A stretch of DNA of 64,000 nucleotides from Antarctobacter aquimaris (GCF_900184945.1 NZ_FXYF01000005.1:124001-188000), one strand, 5' to 3'; counted from the first letter of the stretch, positions 52,590 through 62,099 are shown. The notes: a model not told the origin generated them from the sequence alone. Numbers and translations are program-made.

Positions 52590-53060
52590 ATGCGCCTGCA
52601 TCTCTGCGTCGTCGGCCGGCTCCGCAAGGGGCCGGAAAAGGCGCTGCTGGACGACTACCTGACACGGTTCGACCGAACCGGCCGGGCTATGGGGCTTGGC
52701 CCGGCGCAGGTGATCGAGGTCGAGGACCGCAAGGGCGGCGGCATGGCGGCAGAGGCGGCGCTGCTGCGCCGCGCCATCCCGCAGGGTGCGCGGGTCTGCG
52801 CGCTGGACGAGCGGGGACAGCTGTGGTCCTCGCCCGAGTTCTCGGAGAAACTGGCCGGCTGGCGCGATGGCGGGGCGCAGGACCTGGCGCTGCTGATCGG
52901 CGGGGCGGACGGGATCGACCCCGGTTTGAGCGCCGAGGCGCAGGACCTGATGTCGTTCGGCCCGATGGTCTGGCCGCACATGCTGGTGCGGGCGATGCTG
53001 GCCGAACAGCTGTACCGCGCCGCGTCGATCCTGGCGGGGGCGCCGTATCATCGGGTGTAG
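52590..53060 (+). CDS. rlmH: 23S rRNA (pseudouridine(1915)-N(3))-methyltransferase RlmH
   Basis: SPOUT-class methyltransferase of 156 residues that acts on helix 69 of 23S rRNA in assembled ribosomes. It begins MRLHLCVVGRLRKGPEKAL and has the SPOUT knot motifs: ALDERGQLWSS, LLIGGADGIDP and the C-terminal LVRAMLAEQLYRAASILAGAPYHRV (shown as LVRAMLAEQLYRA and ILAGAPYHR). Length is exact. Start lies 1 nt after the rsfS stop, a common pair in bacteria. Downstream stands a copy of the composite element. Confidence 0.96.
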   Translation: MRLHLCVVGRLRKGPEKALLDDYLTRFDRTGRAMGLGPAQVIEVEDRKGGGMAAEAALLRRAIPQGARVCALDERGQLWSSPEFSEKLAGWRDGGAQDLALLIGGADGIDPGLSAEAQDLMSFGPMVWPHMLVRAMLAEQLYRAASILAGAPYHRV

Positions 53061-53121
53061 GGGGCGCCGCCCCCGTCGCGCGATGCGCGCCTCCCCCGGG
53101 GGTATTTATCCAGAGAAGAAA
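53060..53121 (+). repeat. Composite downstream element, copy 4 (after rlmH)
   Basis: GC hairpin GGGGGC-GCC-GCCCCC (53060-53074), a second short GC dyad around GTCGCGCGATGCGCGC (53075-53090), and the tail CTCCCCCGGGGGTATTT...AGAGAAGAAAC (53091-53121). Orientation is that of rlmH, whose stop codon it touches. Confidence 0.7.
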
Positions 53122-53139
53122 CCCGGGCGCGGCGCGGGG

Positions 53140-53943
53140 TCAGGCGTAGGCGATCCAGAGCAGGATGGTGCCGAGGACCACCCTGTAGATCACGTAGGGC
53201 GTGAAGCTGACCGAGCGCAGCAAGCGCATCATCAGCCAGAGCGCGCCGAGCGCCGAGAGGAAGGCCAGCGCGGCGGCGATGGCGCCGTCGCGCGCGGCCT
53301 GCGCATCGGCGGTGGCGGCGACCTCGATCCCCAGCAGCGTGCCCGAGGCGATGATCGTCGGGATCGACATCAGCATCGACAGTTTGGCCGCGTCGTGGCG
53401 GGCATAGCCCAGGTGGCGCGCGGCGGTGATGGTGATGCCCGACCGCGAGGTGCCGGGAATCAGCGCGACCGCCTGCCACAGGCCCATGACCAGCGCGTCG
53501 CGGATGCGCCAGTCGCTGTCCGTCTTGACCTGCGCGCCGCGCGTGTCGGCCCAGTAGAGCACAAGACCGAAGATGATCATCGTCCAGCCGATCACCGCGA
53601 CCGAGCGCAGCGCATCGTCCAGCCCCGTCAGCTTGAGCGCGAGGCCGGCCACAATGACCGGAAGCGTCGCGATCAGCAGCAGGACGGCCAGCTTTGCCCC
53701 CGGCGTGTCGGCCCGCCCGGTGGCGAGGCGCAGCGTGCCGGTGGCGGCGCCGCGCACGTCGGTCCAGAAGTAGAGGATGACGGCGAAGAGCGTGCCGATG
53801 TGGACCGCCACGTCGATCACCTGCCCCTGGTCCTGCATCCCGGTCAGATTCGGCAAGAGAATCAGGTGCCCGGAGGAAGAAATGGGAAGGAACTCGGTAA
53901 CCCCTTGGATCAGGGCGAGAATCAGGAGCTGGGTCAGGGGCAT
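53140..53943 (-). CDS. uppP: Undecaprenyl-diphosphatase (UppP/BacA)
   Basis: Inner-membrane phosphatase of 267 residues that recycles undecaprenyl pyrophosphate for peptidoglycan synthesis. It has seven to eight membrane helices. The catalytic motifs are EFLPISSSGHLIL (near 17-29), with Glu and the SSSGH active serines, and the second motif PGTSRSGITITAARHLGY (near 165-182) with Arg. It is transcribed convergently with rlmH, with the composite element between them. It is expected to act on undecaprenyl pyrophosphate at the outer face of the membrane. Resistance to bacitracin on overexpression is known for the family. Confidence 0.95.
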   Translation of the reverse strand: MPLTQLLILALIQGVTEFLPISSSGHLILLPNLTGMQDQGQVIDVAVHIGTLFAVILYFWTDVRGAATGTLRLATGRADTPGAKLAVLLLIATLPVIVAGLALKLTGLDDALRSVAVIGWTMIIFGLVLYWADTRGAQVKTDSDWRIRDALVMGLWQAVALIPGTSRSGITITAARHLGYARHDAAKLSMLMSIPTIIASGTLLGIEVAATADAQAARDGAIAAALAFLSALGALWLMMRLLRSVSFTPYVIYRVVLGTILLWIAYA

Positions 53944-54169
53944 GGAAGGGGTCCGGGGTTGCGTGTGCGGGTAGGTATAACCCCCTGTTTCCTCAGCGAA
54001 AGGATGTAATTAGGTCCGGTTTGCGCCCTAATATTTCACGCCAAAGGTGATTTTAACAGGAGGTCCACGCAAGAAATCGACTTATATGTCAGTATGTATG
54101 ACTTTTATTCCCTTTTGACCTTATGTATGCAAATCGGGACCTGAGAATGTACCTGCAAAGGGTTGAGGA
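53944..54169. promoter_or_regulatory. AT-rich divergent region before gltD
   Basis: About 226 nt, clearly richer in A/T than the genes on both sides. It holds the dyad GTCA-N7-TGAC (54088-54102) and a TTGACC (54115-54120), but no matching -10 at 16-18 nt. Probably the promoter region of gltD and of uppP; no gene seen. Confidence 0.4.
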
Positions 54170-55606
54170 ATGGCAAAGCAGCCGATGCTGAAGTTCGTGA
54201 CGGTGGGCCGGGAGATGCCGGAGAAGCGCGGGGCCGACCTGCGCCGGACCGATTTCCACGAGATCTACGCCGAGTATGCGAAGGCGAAGGCCGAGGAGCA
54301 AGCCGCGCGGTGCAGCCAGTGCGGCGTGCCCTATTGCCAGAGCCATTGCCCGCTGCACAACAACATCCCCGACTGGCTGCGTCTGACCGCCATGGGGCGG
54401 CTGGAAGAGGCCTACGAGGTCAGCCAGGCCACCAACACCTTCCCCGAGATCTGCGGCCGCATCTGCCCGCAGGACCGGCTGTGCGAGGGCAACTGCGTGA
54501 TCGAGAAGTCGGGCCACGGCACCGTGACCATCGGCTCGGTCGAGAAGTACATCACTGATACCGCTTGGGAAAAGGGCTGGGTCAAACCGATCGTCCCGGC
54601 GCGCGAGCGCACCGAGAGCGTCGGCATCATCGGTGCCGGCCCCGGCGGTCTGGCCGCCGCCGACATGCTGCGCCGCGCCGGCGTGCAGGTCACCGTCTAT
54701 GACCGCTACGACCGCGCGGGCGGGCTGCTGACCTACGGCATCCCCGGCTTCAAGCTGGAAAAGGACGTGGTGCTGCGCCGCAACGAGCAGCTGGAGCAGA
54801 GCGGCGTGCGCTTTGTGCTGAACTGCACCGTGGGGCAGGATTTGTCGTTCGACGAGATCCGGGCACAACATGATGCGGTCATCATCGCAACCGGCGTCTA
54901 CAAGTCGCGTGACCTGGGCGGACCGGGCGCCGGGGCCAAGGGCATCGTGCGGGCCATCGACTACCTCACCGCCTCCAACCGCGCCGCCAACTTTGGCGAC
55001 AGCGTGCCCGAGTTCGAAAGCGGCGAGCTGAACGCCGAGGGCAAGAAGGTGGTGGTGATCGGCGGCGGCGACACCGCCATGGACTGCGTGCGCACCGCCA
55101 TCCGGCAGGGCGCGACCAGCGTCAAATGCCTCTATCGCCGCGACCGCGCCAACATGCCGGGCAGCCAGCGCGAAGTGCAGAACGCCGAGGAAGAAGGCGT
55201 GCAATTCGAATGGCTTACCGCGCCCAAGGGATTCACCGGAAATCCGGTGAGCGGCGTCATCGTCGAGAAGATGCGGCTGGGTGCGCCGGACGCGACGGGC
55301 CGTCAGCGGCCCGAGGTGATCGAAGGATCGGACTACGAGGAAGCCGCCGACCTGGTGATCAAGGCGCTGGGCTTTGAGCCCGAGCCGCTGCCGACGCTGT
55401 GGGGCTGCGAGGGGCTGGAAGTGACCCGCTGGGGCACCATCAAGGCCGAATTCACCAGCGGGCGCACGGCCTTGCCGGGGGTCTACGCGGTGGGCGACAT
55501 CGTGCGCGGCGCGAGCCTGGTGGTCTGGGCGATCCGCGACGGGCGCGACTGCGTCGAGGCGGTGCTTCAGGACTTTGCTACCAAGGCGGCGGTGGCGGCG
55601 GAGTAA
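54170..55606 (+). CDS. gltD: Glutamate synthase (NADPH) small subunit
   Basis: Beta subunit of NADPH-dependent glutamate synthase, 478 residues. It passes electrons from NADPH via FAD and two 4Fe-4S clusters to the large subunit. Cys motifs are CSQCGVPYCQSHCP (about 44-57) and CGRICPQDRLCEGNC (about 94-108). FAD site: GIIGAGPGGLAAADMLRRAG, near 148. NADPH site: VVIGGGDTAMDCVRTAIRQG, near 295. Start ATG has AAAGGG with a 7-nt spacer. Usually gltB and gltD are neighbours; here a secreted-protein gene and about 1.2 kb lie between gltD and gltB. Co-regulation is likely but not proven. Confidence 0.96.
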   Translation: MAKQPMLKFVTVGREMPEKRGADLRRTDFHEIYAEYAKAKAEEQAARCSQCGVPYCQSHCPLHNNIPDWLRLTAMGRLEEAYEVSQATNTFPEICGRICPQDRLCEGNCVIEKSGHGTVTIGSVEKYITDTAWEKGWVKPIVPARERTESVGIIGAGPGGLAAADMLRRAGVQVTVYDRYDRAGGLLTYGIPGFKLEKDVVLRRNEQLEQSGVRFVLNCTVGQDLSFDEIRAQHDAVIIATGVYKSRDLGGPGAGAKGIVRAIDYLTASNRAANFGDSVPEFESGELNAEGKKVVVIGGGDTAMDCVRTAIRQGATSVKCLYRRDRANMPGSQREVQNAEEEGVQFEWLTAPKGFTGNPVSGVIVEKMRLGAPDATGRQRPEVIEGSDYEEAADLVIKALGFEPEPLPTLWGCEGLEVTRWGTIKAEFTSGRTALPGVYAVGDIVRGASLVVWAIRDGRDCVEAVLQDFATKAAVAAE

Positions 55607-55753
55607 GCCGCAGGTTTGTACAAAAGGTACGTCTTGTACGCGAAAAAAGTCTTTTTGTACAAATTCGGGCCGCCTGCCCTGTCGGGCAAAAGGCGGCCCA
55701 GCCAGGACGACCAACAAGGTCAGCACGGCTGACCCGGGAGAGGCGAAAGGTTG

Positions 55754-56680
55754 ATGAAGGGTAAAGCAGGCATCCCGGCGCGCGCGGCTCTGGCCGCCCT
55801 GCTGCCGTTTGCCTGCGCGTTGCCGGCGGCGGGACAGGGCAGCTTTGCCCCGCCCGAGGGCTGCGAAAGTTACCTGACGGTGCAGGCGCAGAACTGCGTC
55901 GTCACCAATCATTATGTCTGCCCCGCCATCGACCCCGAGCACCAATTCCGCACCGATTTCGGCGAGGCCGGTCCCTATTTCACCAGCCGGATCGACAACA
56001 AGGCACACTGGGTGTCCAGCGGGCCGCCGGACGATCCGGAAGAAACGCGCACCGTGCCGCCGCCGGGCGATCCGGGCGACGTGGACGAGCTGATCGCCAA
56101 CGGCGTCGACACCTTCGATTTCTACCAGGAGTCGCCGCAGGAGGGCCGCACGCGGATCACCGGCTATGACCGGATCGTCGGCGAAATCGAGATCGACGGC
56201 GAACCGCTGTTCCGCACCGAGTTCGAAATGACCCGCACGGATGAAAGCGGCCGGGTGATCGAACACGTGACGGGCAAGGAATACGTGTCGGAAAGGCACC
56301 GCCGGTTCTTTGCCGGGTTTGCGGCGGACGTGATCGACGGCCGCGAGGCTGCCGGGATCGACCGCAGCCCGGTGGAATTCATCTATCCCGGCGAGCCGGG
56401 CTTTGGCGCGACCTACCCGCGCTATGGCTGCGAGCTGATCAGCCAGGGGCCGGGTGCGGAGCCGCGGCTTTGGCGGGCCGCGGCGCGGCGATCCGACGGT
56501 GGAATCCCGCGATTTATCGGGCTACATCCGAAGATGTCCAAAGCGGTGCACCTGCGTCAAACAATCGCCGGGCCGTCCGGGCGGCCCGCCGATGACGCGG
56601 CGGCCTACGGCCTTGTTCCGCGTCCGGGCGCGCTGTTCGACGGGCAGCGGGTCACGGTGCCGACCGGAGGCCAGTCATGA
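55754..56680 (+). CDS. Hypothetical secreted protein between gltD and gltB
   Basis: A 308-residue protein with a signal peptide (MKGKAGIPARAALAALLPFACALPAAGQG). The mature domain has a compact Cys pattern near the start (EGCESYL, QNCVVTN, YVCPAI) and one Cys near YGCELIS. GKEYVSERHRRFFAGF and YDRIVGEIEIDGEPLFRTEFEMTRTD suggest a beta-rich fold. After about residue 235 the sequence turns to low-complexity Arg/Ala/Gly text, so the true protein may end earlier or carry a disordered tail; a frameshift there is possible. I do not recognise a family. A TTG one codon upstream is disregarded. Located between the two glutamate synthase subunits on the same strand. Confidence 0.72.
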   Translation: MKGKAGIPARAALAALLPFACALPAAGQGSFAPPEGCESYLTVQAQNCVVTNHYVCPAIDPEHQFRTDFGEAGPYFTSRIDNKAHWVSSGPPDDPEETRTVPPPGDPGDVDELIANGVDTFDFYQESPQEGRTRITGYDRIVGEIEIDGEPLFRTEFEMTRTDESGRVIEHVTGKEYVSERHRRFFAGFAADVIDGREAAGIDRSPVEFIYPGEPGFGATYPRYGCELISQGPGAEPRLWRAAARRSDGGIPRFIGLHPKMSKAVHLRQTIAGPSGRPADDAAAYGLVPRPGALFDGQRVTVPTGGQS

Positions 56681-56748
56681 GCGCGCGGTGGGGGTATCGG
56701 CGGTGGACCTGCCTGGGCGCGCCGGGATGCAAACGCGCTGCCCGCTGA
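56677..56748 (+). CDS. Possible 23-codon small ORF ahead of gltB
   Basis: ATG overlaps the stop of the secreted-protein gene (ATGA) and has GGAGG 6 nt upstream. It encodes MSARWGYRRWTCLGAPGCKRAAR, split here as MSARWGYRRWTC and LGAPGCKRAAR, with two Trp and two Cys. The translational signals are good but the product is too short to judge by similarity. It could be a translated leader or a coupling device. Confidence 0.25.
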   Translation: MSARWGYRRWTCLGAPGCKRAAR

Positions 56749-56849
56749 CGCGGGCGGACAGCGTGGAACAATTCGGCGCGCTGGACGACGGCGGGCCGGC
56801 ACAGAGACAGACGACCCGTGGTGCGGGTCATGAACGGAGGGCTAAAGCC

Positions 56850-59800
56850 ATGACCAAATACGACGCAGACTGGGTGGCCCGCGAGGAAGCCAAGCGCAAG
56901 TGGATGGCCGAGAACGGCCTGTACCACGAGGGCGAGGAACATTCCTCCTGCGGTGTCGGCCTTGTGGTCAGCCTCGACGGCAAGCCGTCGCGCCAGGTGG
57001 TGGAGGCCGGGATCACCGCGCTCAAGGCGGTCTGGCACCGCGGCGCGGTGGATGCCGACGGCAAGACCGGCGACGGCGCGGGCATCCATGTACAGATCCC
57101 TGCCCCGTTCTTCTATGACCAGATCGGCCGCACCGGCCACACGCCGCGCCGCGACGAGCTGATGGCGGTGGGCCAGGTGTTCCTGCCGCGCACCGACTTT
57201 GGCGCGCAGGAGACCTGCCGGACCATCGTCGAGACCGAAGTGCTGCGCATGGGCTACTACATCTACGGCTGGCGCCACGTTCCGGTGAACGTCGAGGTGC
57301 TGGGCGAAAAGGCCAACGCGACGCGCCCGGAGATCGAGCAGATCATCCTCTCGAACGCCAAGGGCGTGGACGAGGAAACCTTTGAACGCGAGCTTTACGT
57401 CATCCGGCGGCGGATCGAAAAGGCGGCGGTGGCGGCCGGGATCAACGAGCTGTACATGGCGTCGCTGTCGTGCCGGTCGATCATCTACAAGGGCATGATG
57501 CTGGCCGAGCAGGTGGCCGAGTTCTACCCCGACCTGCTGGACGAGCGCTTTACCAGCGCATTCGCGATCTATCACCAGCGCTATTCCACCAACACCTTTC
57601 CGCAGTGGTGGCTGGCGCAGCCGTTCCGCATGCTGGCCCACAACGGCGAGATCAACACGCTGAAGGGCAACATCAACTGGATGAAAAGCCACGAGATCCG
57701 GATGGCCAGCGGCGCCTTTGGCGACATGGCCGAGGACATCAAGCCGATCGTGCCGAACGGGTCGTCGGACTCGGCCGCGCTGGACGCGGTGTTCGAGGTG
57801 CTGGTGCGGGCCGGGCGCAACGCGCCGATGGCCAAGACGATGCTGGTGCCCGAGTCGTGGTCCAAGCAGGCGGTCGAACTGCCCGAAGCCTGGCGCGACA
57901 TGTATTCCTACTGCAACTCGGTGATGGAGCCCTGGGATGGCCCTGCCGCCCTGGCCATGACCGACGGCCGCTGGGTCTGCGGCGGGCTGGACCGCAACGG
58001 GCTGCGGCCGATGCGCTATGTCGTGACCGGCGACGGGCTGCTGATCGCCGGGTCCGAGATCGGCATGGTGCCGACGGACGAGGCGACGGCGCGCGAAAAG
58101 GGCGCGCTGGGGCCGGGCCAGATGATCGCCGTCGACATGAAGGAGGGCAAGCTCTACCACGACGTGGCGATCAAGAACCGCCTCGCCGCGGCGCAGCCCT
58201 TTGGCGACTGGGTCGGCAAGATCACCGAACTGGACGCGCCGCTGTCGGCCATCGGTGAAAAGCCGCTGTTCGAGGGCGCGGAGCTGCGCCAGCGCCAGAT
58301 CGCGGCCGGCTACACCATGGAAGAGCTGGAGCAGGTGCTGGCGCCGATGGCCGAGGACGCCAAGGAGGCGCTGGCCTCGATGGGGGATGACACCCCCAGC
58401 GCGGTGCTGTCCAAGAAGTACCGGCCGCTGTCGCACTACTTCCGCCAGAACTTCAGCCAGGTGACGAACCCGCCGATCGACAGCCTGCGCGAATTCCGGG
58501 TGATGAGCCTGAAGACCCGGTTCGGCAACCTCAAGAACGTGCTGGACGAGGACAGCAGCCAGACCGAGATCCTGGTGGTCGACAGCCCGTTCCTGGGCAA
58601 CGCGCAGTTCGCCGCGCTGAAGGACCATTTCAACGCCCCCTGCACCGAGATCGACTGCACCTTCTCCGGCGGGCCGGGCGCGCTGCGTGACGGGCTGGCC
58701 CGCATCCGCGCCGAGGCCGAGGATGCGGTGCGGTCCGGCGCCGGGCACCTGATCCTGACGGACCAGCAGTGCGGGCCGGACAGGGTGGCGATGCCGATGA
58801 TCCTGGCCACCAGCGCGGTGCATTCGCACCTGACGCGCAAGGGGCTGCGGACCTTCTGTTCGCTCAACGTGCGGTCGGCGGAATGCATCGACCCGCATTA
58901 CTTTGCCGTGCTGATCGGCGCGGGTGCCACGGTGGTCAACGCCTACCTCGCGGTCGATTCGCTGGCCGACCGGATCAAGCGCGGCCTGCTGGACATGACG
59001 CTGACCGAGGCGGTGAACCGCTACCGCGAGGCGATCGACCAGGGCCTGCTCAAGATCATGTCCAAGATGGGCATCTCGGTCATCTCGTCCTATCGCGGCG
59101 GGCTGAACTTCGAGGCCGTGGGCCTGAGCCGCGCGATGTGCGCGGAATACTTCCCCGGCATGATCTCGCGCATCTCGGGCATCGGCGTCAGCGGCATCCA
59201 GAAGAAGGCCGAGGAAGTCCATGCGCTGGGCTTCAAGATGGGGCGCGACGTGCTGCCCATCGGCGGATTCTACAAGGCGCGCAAGTCGGGTGAGACGCAC
59301 GCCTGGGGCGCGCAGACCATGCACCTGATGCAGTCCGCCTGCGACCGCGCCTCTTACGAGATGTGGAAGCAGTACAGCCGCGCGATGCAGGCCAACCCGC
59401 CGATCCACCTGCGCGACCTGCTGGCGGTCAAGCCGATGGGCAAGCCGGTGCCGATCGAGGAGGTCGAATCGATCACCTCGATCCGCAAGCGCTTTGTCAC
59501 GCCGGGGATGTCGCTGGGGGCGCTGTCGCCCGAGGCGCACAAGACGCTGAACGTCGCCATGAACCGCATCGGCGCGAAGTCCGACAGCGGCGAGGGGGGC
59601 GAGGATCCGGCGCATTTCGTGCCCGAACCGAACGGCGACAACCCGTCTGCCAAGATCAAGCAGGTGGCCTCGGGGCGCTTTGGCGTGACTGCCGAGTACC
59701 TGAACCACTGCGAGGAGCTGGAAATCAAGGTCGCGCAGGGTGCCAAGCCCGGCGAGGGTGGCCAGCTGCCCGGCATGAAGGTCACGAAACTGATCGCCCG

Positions 59801-61385
59801 GCTGCGGCATTCCACCGAGGGCGTGACGCTGATCAGCCCGCCGCCGCACCACGATATCTATTCCATCGAGGACCTGGCGCAGCTGATCTACGACCTCAAG
59901 CAGATCAACCCGCGCGCCAAGGTGACGGTGAAACTGGTCGCCTCCAGCGGCGTCGGCACCATCGCGGCGGGCGTGGCCAAGGCCAAGGCCGACGTGATCC
60001 TGATCTCGGGGCACAACGGCGGCACGGGCGCGTCGCCTGCGACCTCGATCAAGTATGCCGGCCTGCCCTGGGAAATGGGCCTGACCGAGGCGCACCAGGT
60101 GCTGGCGATGAACAACCTCCGCGACCGGGTCACGCTGCGCACCGACGGCGGGCTGCGCACCGGGCGTGACATCGTCATGGCCGCGATGCTGGGCGCCGAG
60201 GAATTCGGCATCGGCACCGCCGCTTTGATCGCCATGGGCTGCATAATGGTCCGCCAGTGCCAGTCCAACACCTGCCCGGTGGGCGTCTGCACCCAGGACG
60301 AAAGCCTGCGCAAGAAGTTCACCGGCAACGCCGACAAGGTGGTGAACCTGATCACCTTCTACGCGCAGGAGGTCCGCGAGATCCTGGCCGAGATCGGCGC
60401 GCGGTCGCTGGGCGAGGTGATCGGCCGCGCCGACCTGTTGCACCAGGTCAGCCGCGGCGCCGAGCACCTGGACGACCTGGACCTGAACCCGCTGCTGATC
60501 CGTGTCGATGGCTCGGACGAGATCACCTATGACCGCGACAAGCCGCGCAACGAGGTGCCCGACACGCTGGACGCGGAAATCGTGCGCGACGCCGCCCGCT
60601 TCCTCAAGGACGGCGAAAAGATGCAGCTGTCCTACGCGGTGATGAACACGCACCGCACCGTGGGCACGCGGGTGTCCAGCCACATCGTGCAGAAGTTCGG
60701 CATGCGCAACGCGCTGCAACCGAACCACCTGCACGTCAAGCTGACCGGCAGCGCCGGCCAGTCGCTGGGTGCCTTCGCCGCGCCGGGGCTGAAGCTGGAG
60801 GTGTCGGGCGATGCCAACGACTATGTCGGCAAGGGCCTGTCGGGGGGTCTGATCGTGGTACGGCCGCCGCTGGTGTCACCGCTGAAGGCGTCGGACAACA
60901 CCATCATCGGCAACACCGTGCTGTACGGTGCCACCGACGGCCACCTGTTTGCCGCCGGCCGTGCGGGCGAACGGTTTGCCGTGCGCAACTCGGGCGCAAA
61001 GGTGGTGGTCGAGGGCTGCGGATCGAACGGTTGTGAATACATGACCGGCGGCGTGGCGGTGATCCTGGGCAGCATCGGCGCGAACTTTGGCGCCGGGATG
61101 ACCGGGGGCATGGCCTACATCCACGACCCGGAGGGCAAGGCGCGCGACATGATGAACATGGAGAGCATCGTCACCTGCCCGGTCGCCGTGACCGCCTGGG
61201 AAGACCAGTTGAAAGGCCTGATCGAGCGTCACGCCGAGGAGACCGGCAGCCGCAAGGCGCAGGACATCCTGCTGAACTGGGACATCGAGAAGGACAATTT
61301 TGTCCAGATCTGCCCGAAGGAGATGCTGAACAAGATTCCGCATCCGCTGGGCATCGAGGGCGACATGGCCGTTCCGGCCGAATAG
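56850..61385 (+). CDS. gltB: Glutamate synthase (NADPH) large subunit
   Basis: Alpha subunit, 1511 residues, that makes two glutamates from glutamine and 2-oxoglutarate. The first 33 residues are a propeptide; Cys34 in SSCGVGLV becomes the N-terminal nucleophile of the glutaminase domain (about 34-430), which releases ammonia. The FMN synthase domain (about 820-1190) includes ASSGVGTIAAGVAKAKADVI and ISGHNGGTGASPATSIKYAG. A 3Fe-4S cluster is held by Cys in MVRQCQSNTCPVGVCTQ (near 1131-1149). The C-terminal GXGXG beta-helix domain ends the protein. GGAGGG with a 9-nt spacer precedes the ATG at 56850; an in-frame upstream extension is not conserved in style. A strong terminator follows. Confidence 0.97.
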   Translation: MTKYDADWVAREEAKRKWMAENGLYHEGEEHSSCGVGLVVSLDGKPSRQVVEAGITALKAVWHRGAVDADGKTGDGAGIHVQIPAPFFYDQIGRTGHTPRRDELMAVGQVFLPRTDFGAQETCRTIVETEVLRMGYYIYGWRHVPVNVEVLGEKANATRPEIEQIILSNAKGVDEETFERELYVIRRRIEKAAVAAGINELYMASLSCRSIIYKGMMLAEQVAEFYPDLLDERFTSAFAIYHQRYSTNTFPQWWLAQPFRMLAHNGEINTLKGNINWMKSHEIRMASGAFGDMAEDIKPIVPNGSSDSAALDAVFEVLVRAGRNAPMAKTMLVPESWSKQAVELPEAWRDMYSYCNSVMEPWDGPAALAMTDGRWVCGGLDRNGLRPMRYVVTGDGLLIAGSEIGMVPTDEATAREKGALGPGQMIAVDMKEGKLYHDVAIKNRLAAAQPFGDWVGKITELDAPLSAIGEKPLFEGAELRQRQIAAGYTMEELEQVLAPMAEDAKEALASMGDDTPSAVLSKKYRPLSHYFRQNFSQVTNPPIDSLREFRVMSLKTRFGNLKNVLDEDSSQTEILVVDSPFLGNAQFAALKDHFNAPCTEIDCTFSGGPGALRDGLARIRAEAEDAVRSGAGHLILTDQQCGPDRVAMPMILATSAVHSHLTRKGLRTFCSLNVRSAECIDPHYFAVLIGAGATVVNAYLAVDSLADRIKRGLLDMTLTEAVNRYREAIDQGLLKIMSKMGISVISSYRGGLNFEAVGLSRAMCAEYFPGMISRISGIGVSGIQKKAEEVHALGFKMGRDVLPIGGFYKARKSGETHAWGAQTMHLMQSACDRASYEMWKQYSRAMQANPPIHLRDLLAVKPMGKPVPIEEVESITSIRKRFVTPGMSLGALSPEAHKTLNVAMNRIGAKSDSGEGGEDPAHFVPEPNGDNPSAKIKQVASGRFGVTAEYLNHCEELEIKVAQGAKPGEGGQLPGMKVTKLIARLRHSTEGVTLISPPPHHDIYSIEDLAQLIYDLKQINPRAKVTVKLVASSGVGTIAAGVAKAKADVILISGHNGGTGASPATSIKYAGLPWEMGLTEAHQVLAMNNLRDRVTLRTDGGLRTGRDIVMAAMLGAEEFGIGTAALIAMGCIMVRQCQSNTCPVGVCTQDESLRKKFTGNADKVVNLITFYAQEVREILAEIGARSLGEVIGRADLLHQVSRGAEHLDDLDLNPLLIRVDGSDEITYDRDKPRNEVPDTLDAEIVRDAARFLKDGEKMQLSYAVMNTHRTVGTRVSSHIVQKFGMRNALQPNHLHVKLTGSAGQSLGAFAAPGLKLEVSGDANDYVGKGLSGGLIVVRPPLVSPLKASDNTIIGNTVLYGATDGHLFAAGRAGERFAVRNSGAKVVVEGCGSNGCEYMTGGVAVILGSIGANFGAGMTGGMAYIHDPEGKARDMMNMESIVTCPVAVTAWEDQLKGLIERHAEETGSRKAQDILLNWDIEKDNFVQICPKEMLNKIPHPLGIEGDMAVPAE

Positions 61386-61405
61386 CCTGCCACATCGTCG
61401 AAGGG

Positions 61406-61432
61406 GGCCCGGTCTTGCGACCGGGCCTTTTT
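61406..61432 (+). terminator. Rho-independent terminator of gltB
   Basis: Perfect stem GGCCCGGTC-TTGC-GACCGGGCC (61406-61427) followed by five T (61428-61432), 20 nt past the stop codon. Confidence 0.92.
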
Positions 61433-61448
61433 CATGGGTGCGGGGCGA

Positions 61449-61958
61449 TCAGGTCATCTCGGCCACGCCGACGACGTGGTTCTTGCCGTAGGCCTTGGCG
61501 CATTTCGGACAGGTGGTGTAGAAGAACCAGACATCGCCCGGCTGGCGGCCCTTGGCACGGACGGCCTCCTGCATCGCCGCGTGCCATTTGCGCACGTCGC
61601 GGTAGGGGCCTTCGAAGACCTTGGTCACGAAGTCGCCGGACAGCGTTGTCATCGCCTCGTCGGGGACCGGGCTGGCGGCGGCAAAGAGGTGTTGCGCGTG
61701 CCAGGGCGAGGTGTCGCGGCTGAGCACGATGTAGTTGTCGGTGTCGAAGGTGCCGGCCGCCTGCATGTGGGTCAGCACGCGGGAAAACACCCGGCCCATG
61801 TTCACCGGCAGATGCATCAGCGCCATGGTGTCGGCGCGCACAAAGGGTTTGTCCCTGAACCGCAGCTGCTGGCCATCCCACCCCTGGGGGTTGAACCGGG
61901 GGCAGCAGCCGGTGGTGTTCACGCTCATGTCGTAATGGGGAAGGCGGTTGACCTCCAT
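61449..61958 (-). CDS. Small conserved protein of unknown function with CPKC motif
   Basis: A 169-residue cytoplasmic protein. Conserved-looking features are NTTGCCPRFNPQGWDGQ near the N-terminus (two adjacent Cys) and WFFYTTCPKCAKAYGKNHVVGVAE at the C-terminus (C-x2-C). Together these could bind a metal ion. The middle LSRDTSPWHAQHLFAAAS and VTKVFEGPYRDVRKWHAAM reads like a globular protein, with His residues that may be catalytic. I have seen similar proteins labelled hydrolase but cannot support that. AAAGGAG with a 7-nt spacer fixes the ATG at 61958. Convergent with gltB. Confidence 0.78.
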   Translation of the reverse strand: MEVNRLPHYDMSVNTTGCCPRFNPQGWDGQQLRFRDKPFVRADTMALMHLPVNMGRVFSRVLTHMQAAGTFDTDNYIVLSRDTSPWHAQHLFAAASPVPDEAMTTLSGDFVTKVFEGPYRDVRKWHAAMQEAVRAKGRQPGDVWFFYTTCPKCAKAYGKNHVVGVAEMT

Positions 61959-62099
61959 CGACTCGCTCCTTTCGGTTGGCCTGGCCAATCTGGGCCGGTT
62001 GCGGGTGCCGCGCCATGATCGGCGTCAAGCGGCCCGGCGCGGGGGCGGGCGATGCGATTTGGCGTGGGTTTCCCGACGGGGCCGGTGTAAAAACCCGCC

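Noticed and set aside
56454-56849. In-frame 132-codon N-terminal extension of gltB
   Set aside because: Low-complexity Arg/Pro/Cys text, unlike any glutamate synthase start; the ATG at 56850 has GGAGGG and places Cys34 after a normal propeptide.
56652-60734. Very long open frame antisense to gltB (over 1300 codons)
   Set aside because: Its translation is His/Arg/Ala-rich nonsense typical of the complement of a GC-rich gene; gltB on the other strand is certain.
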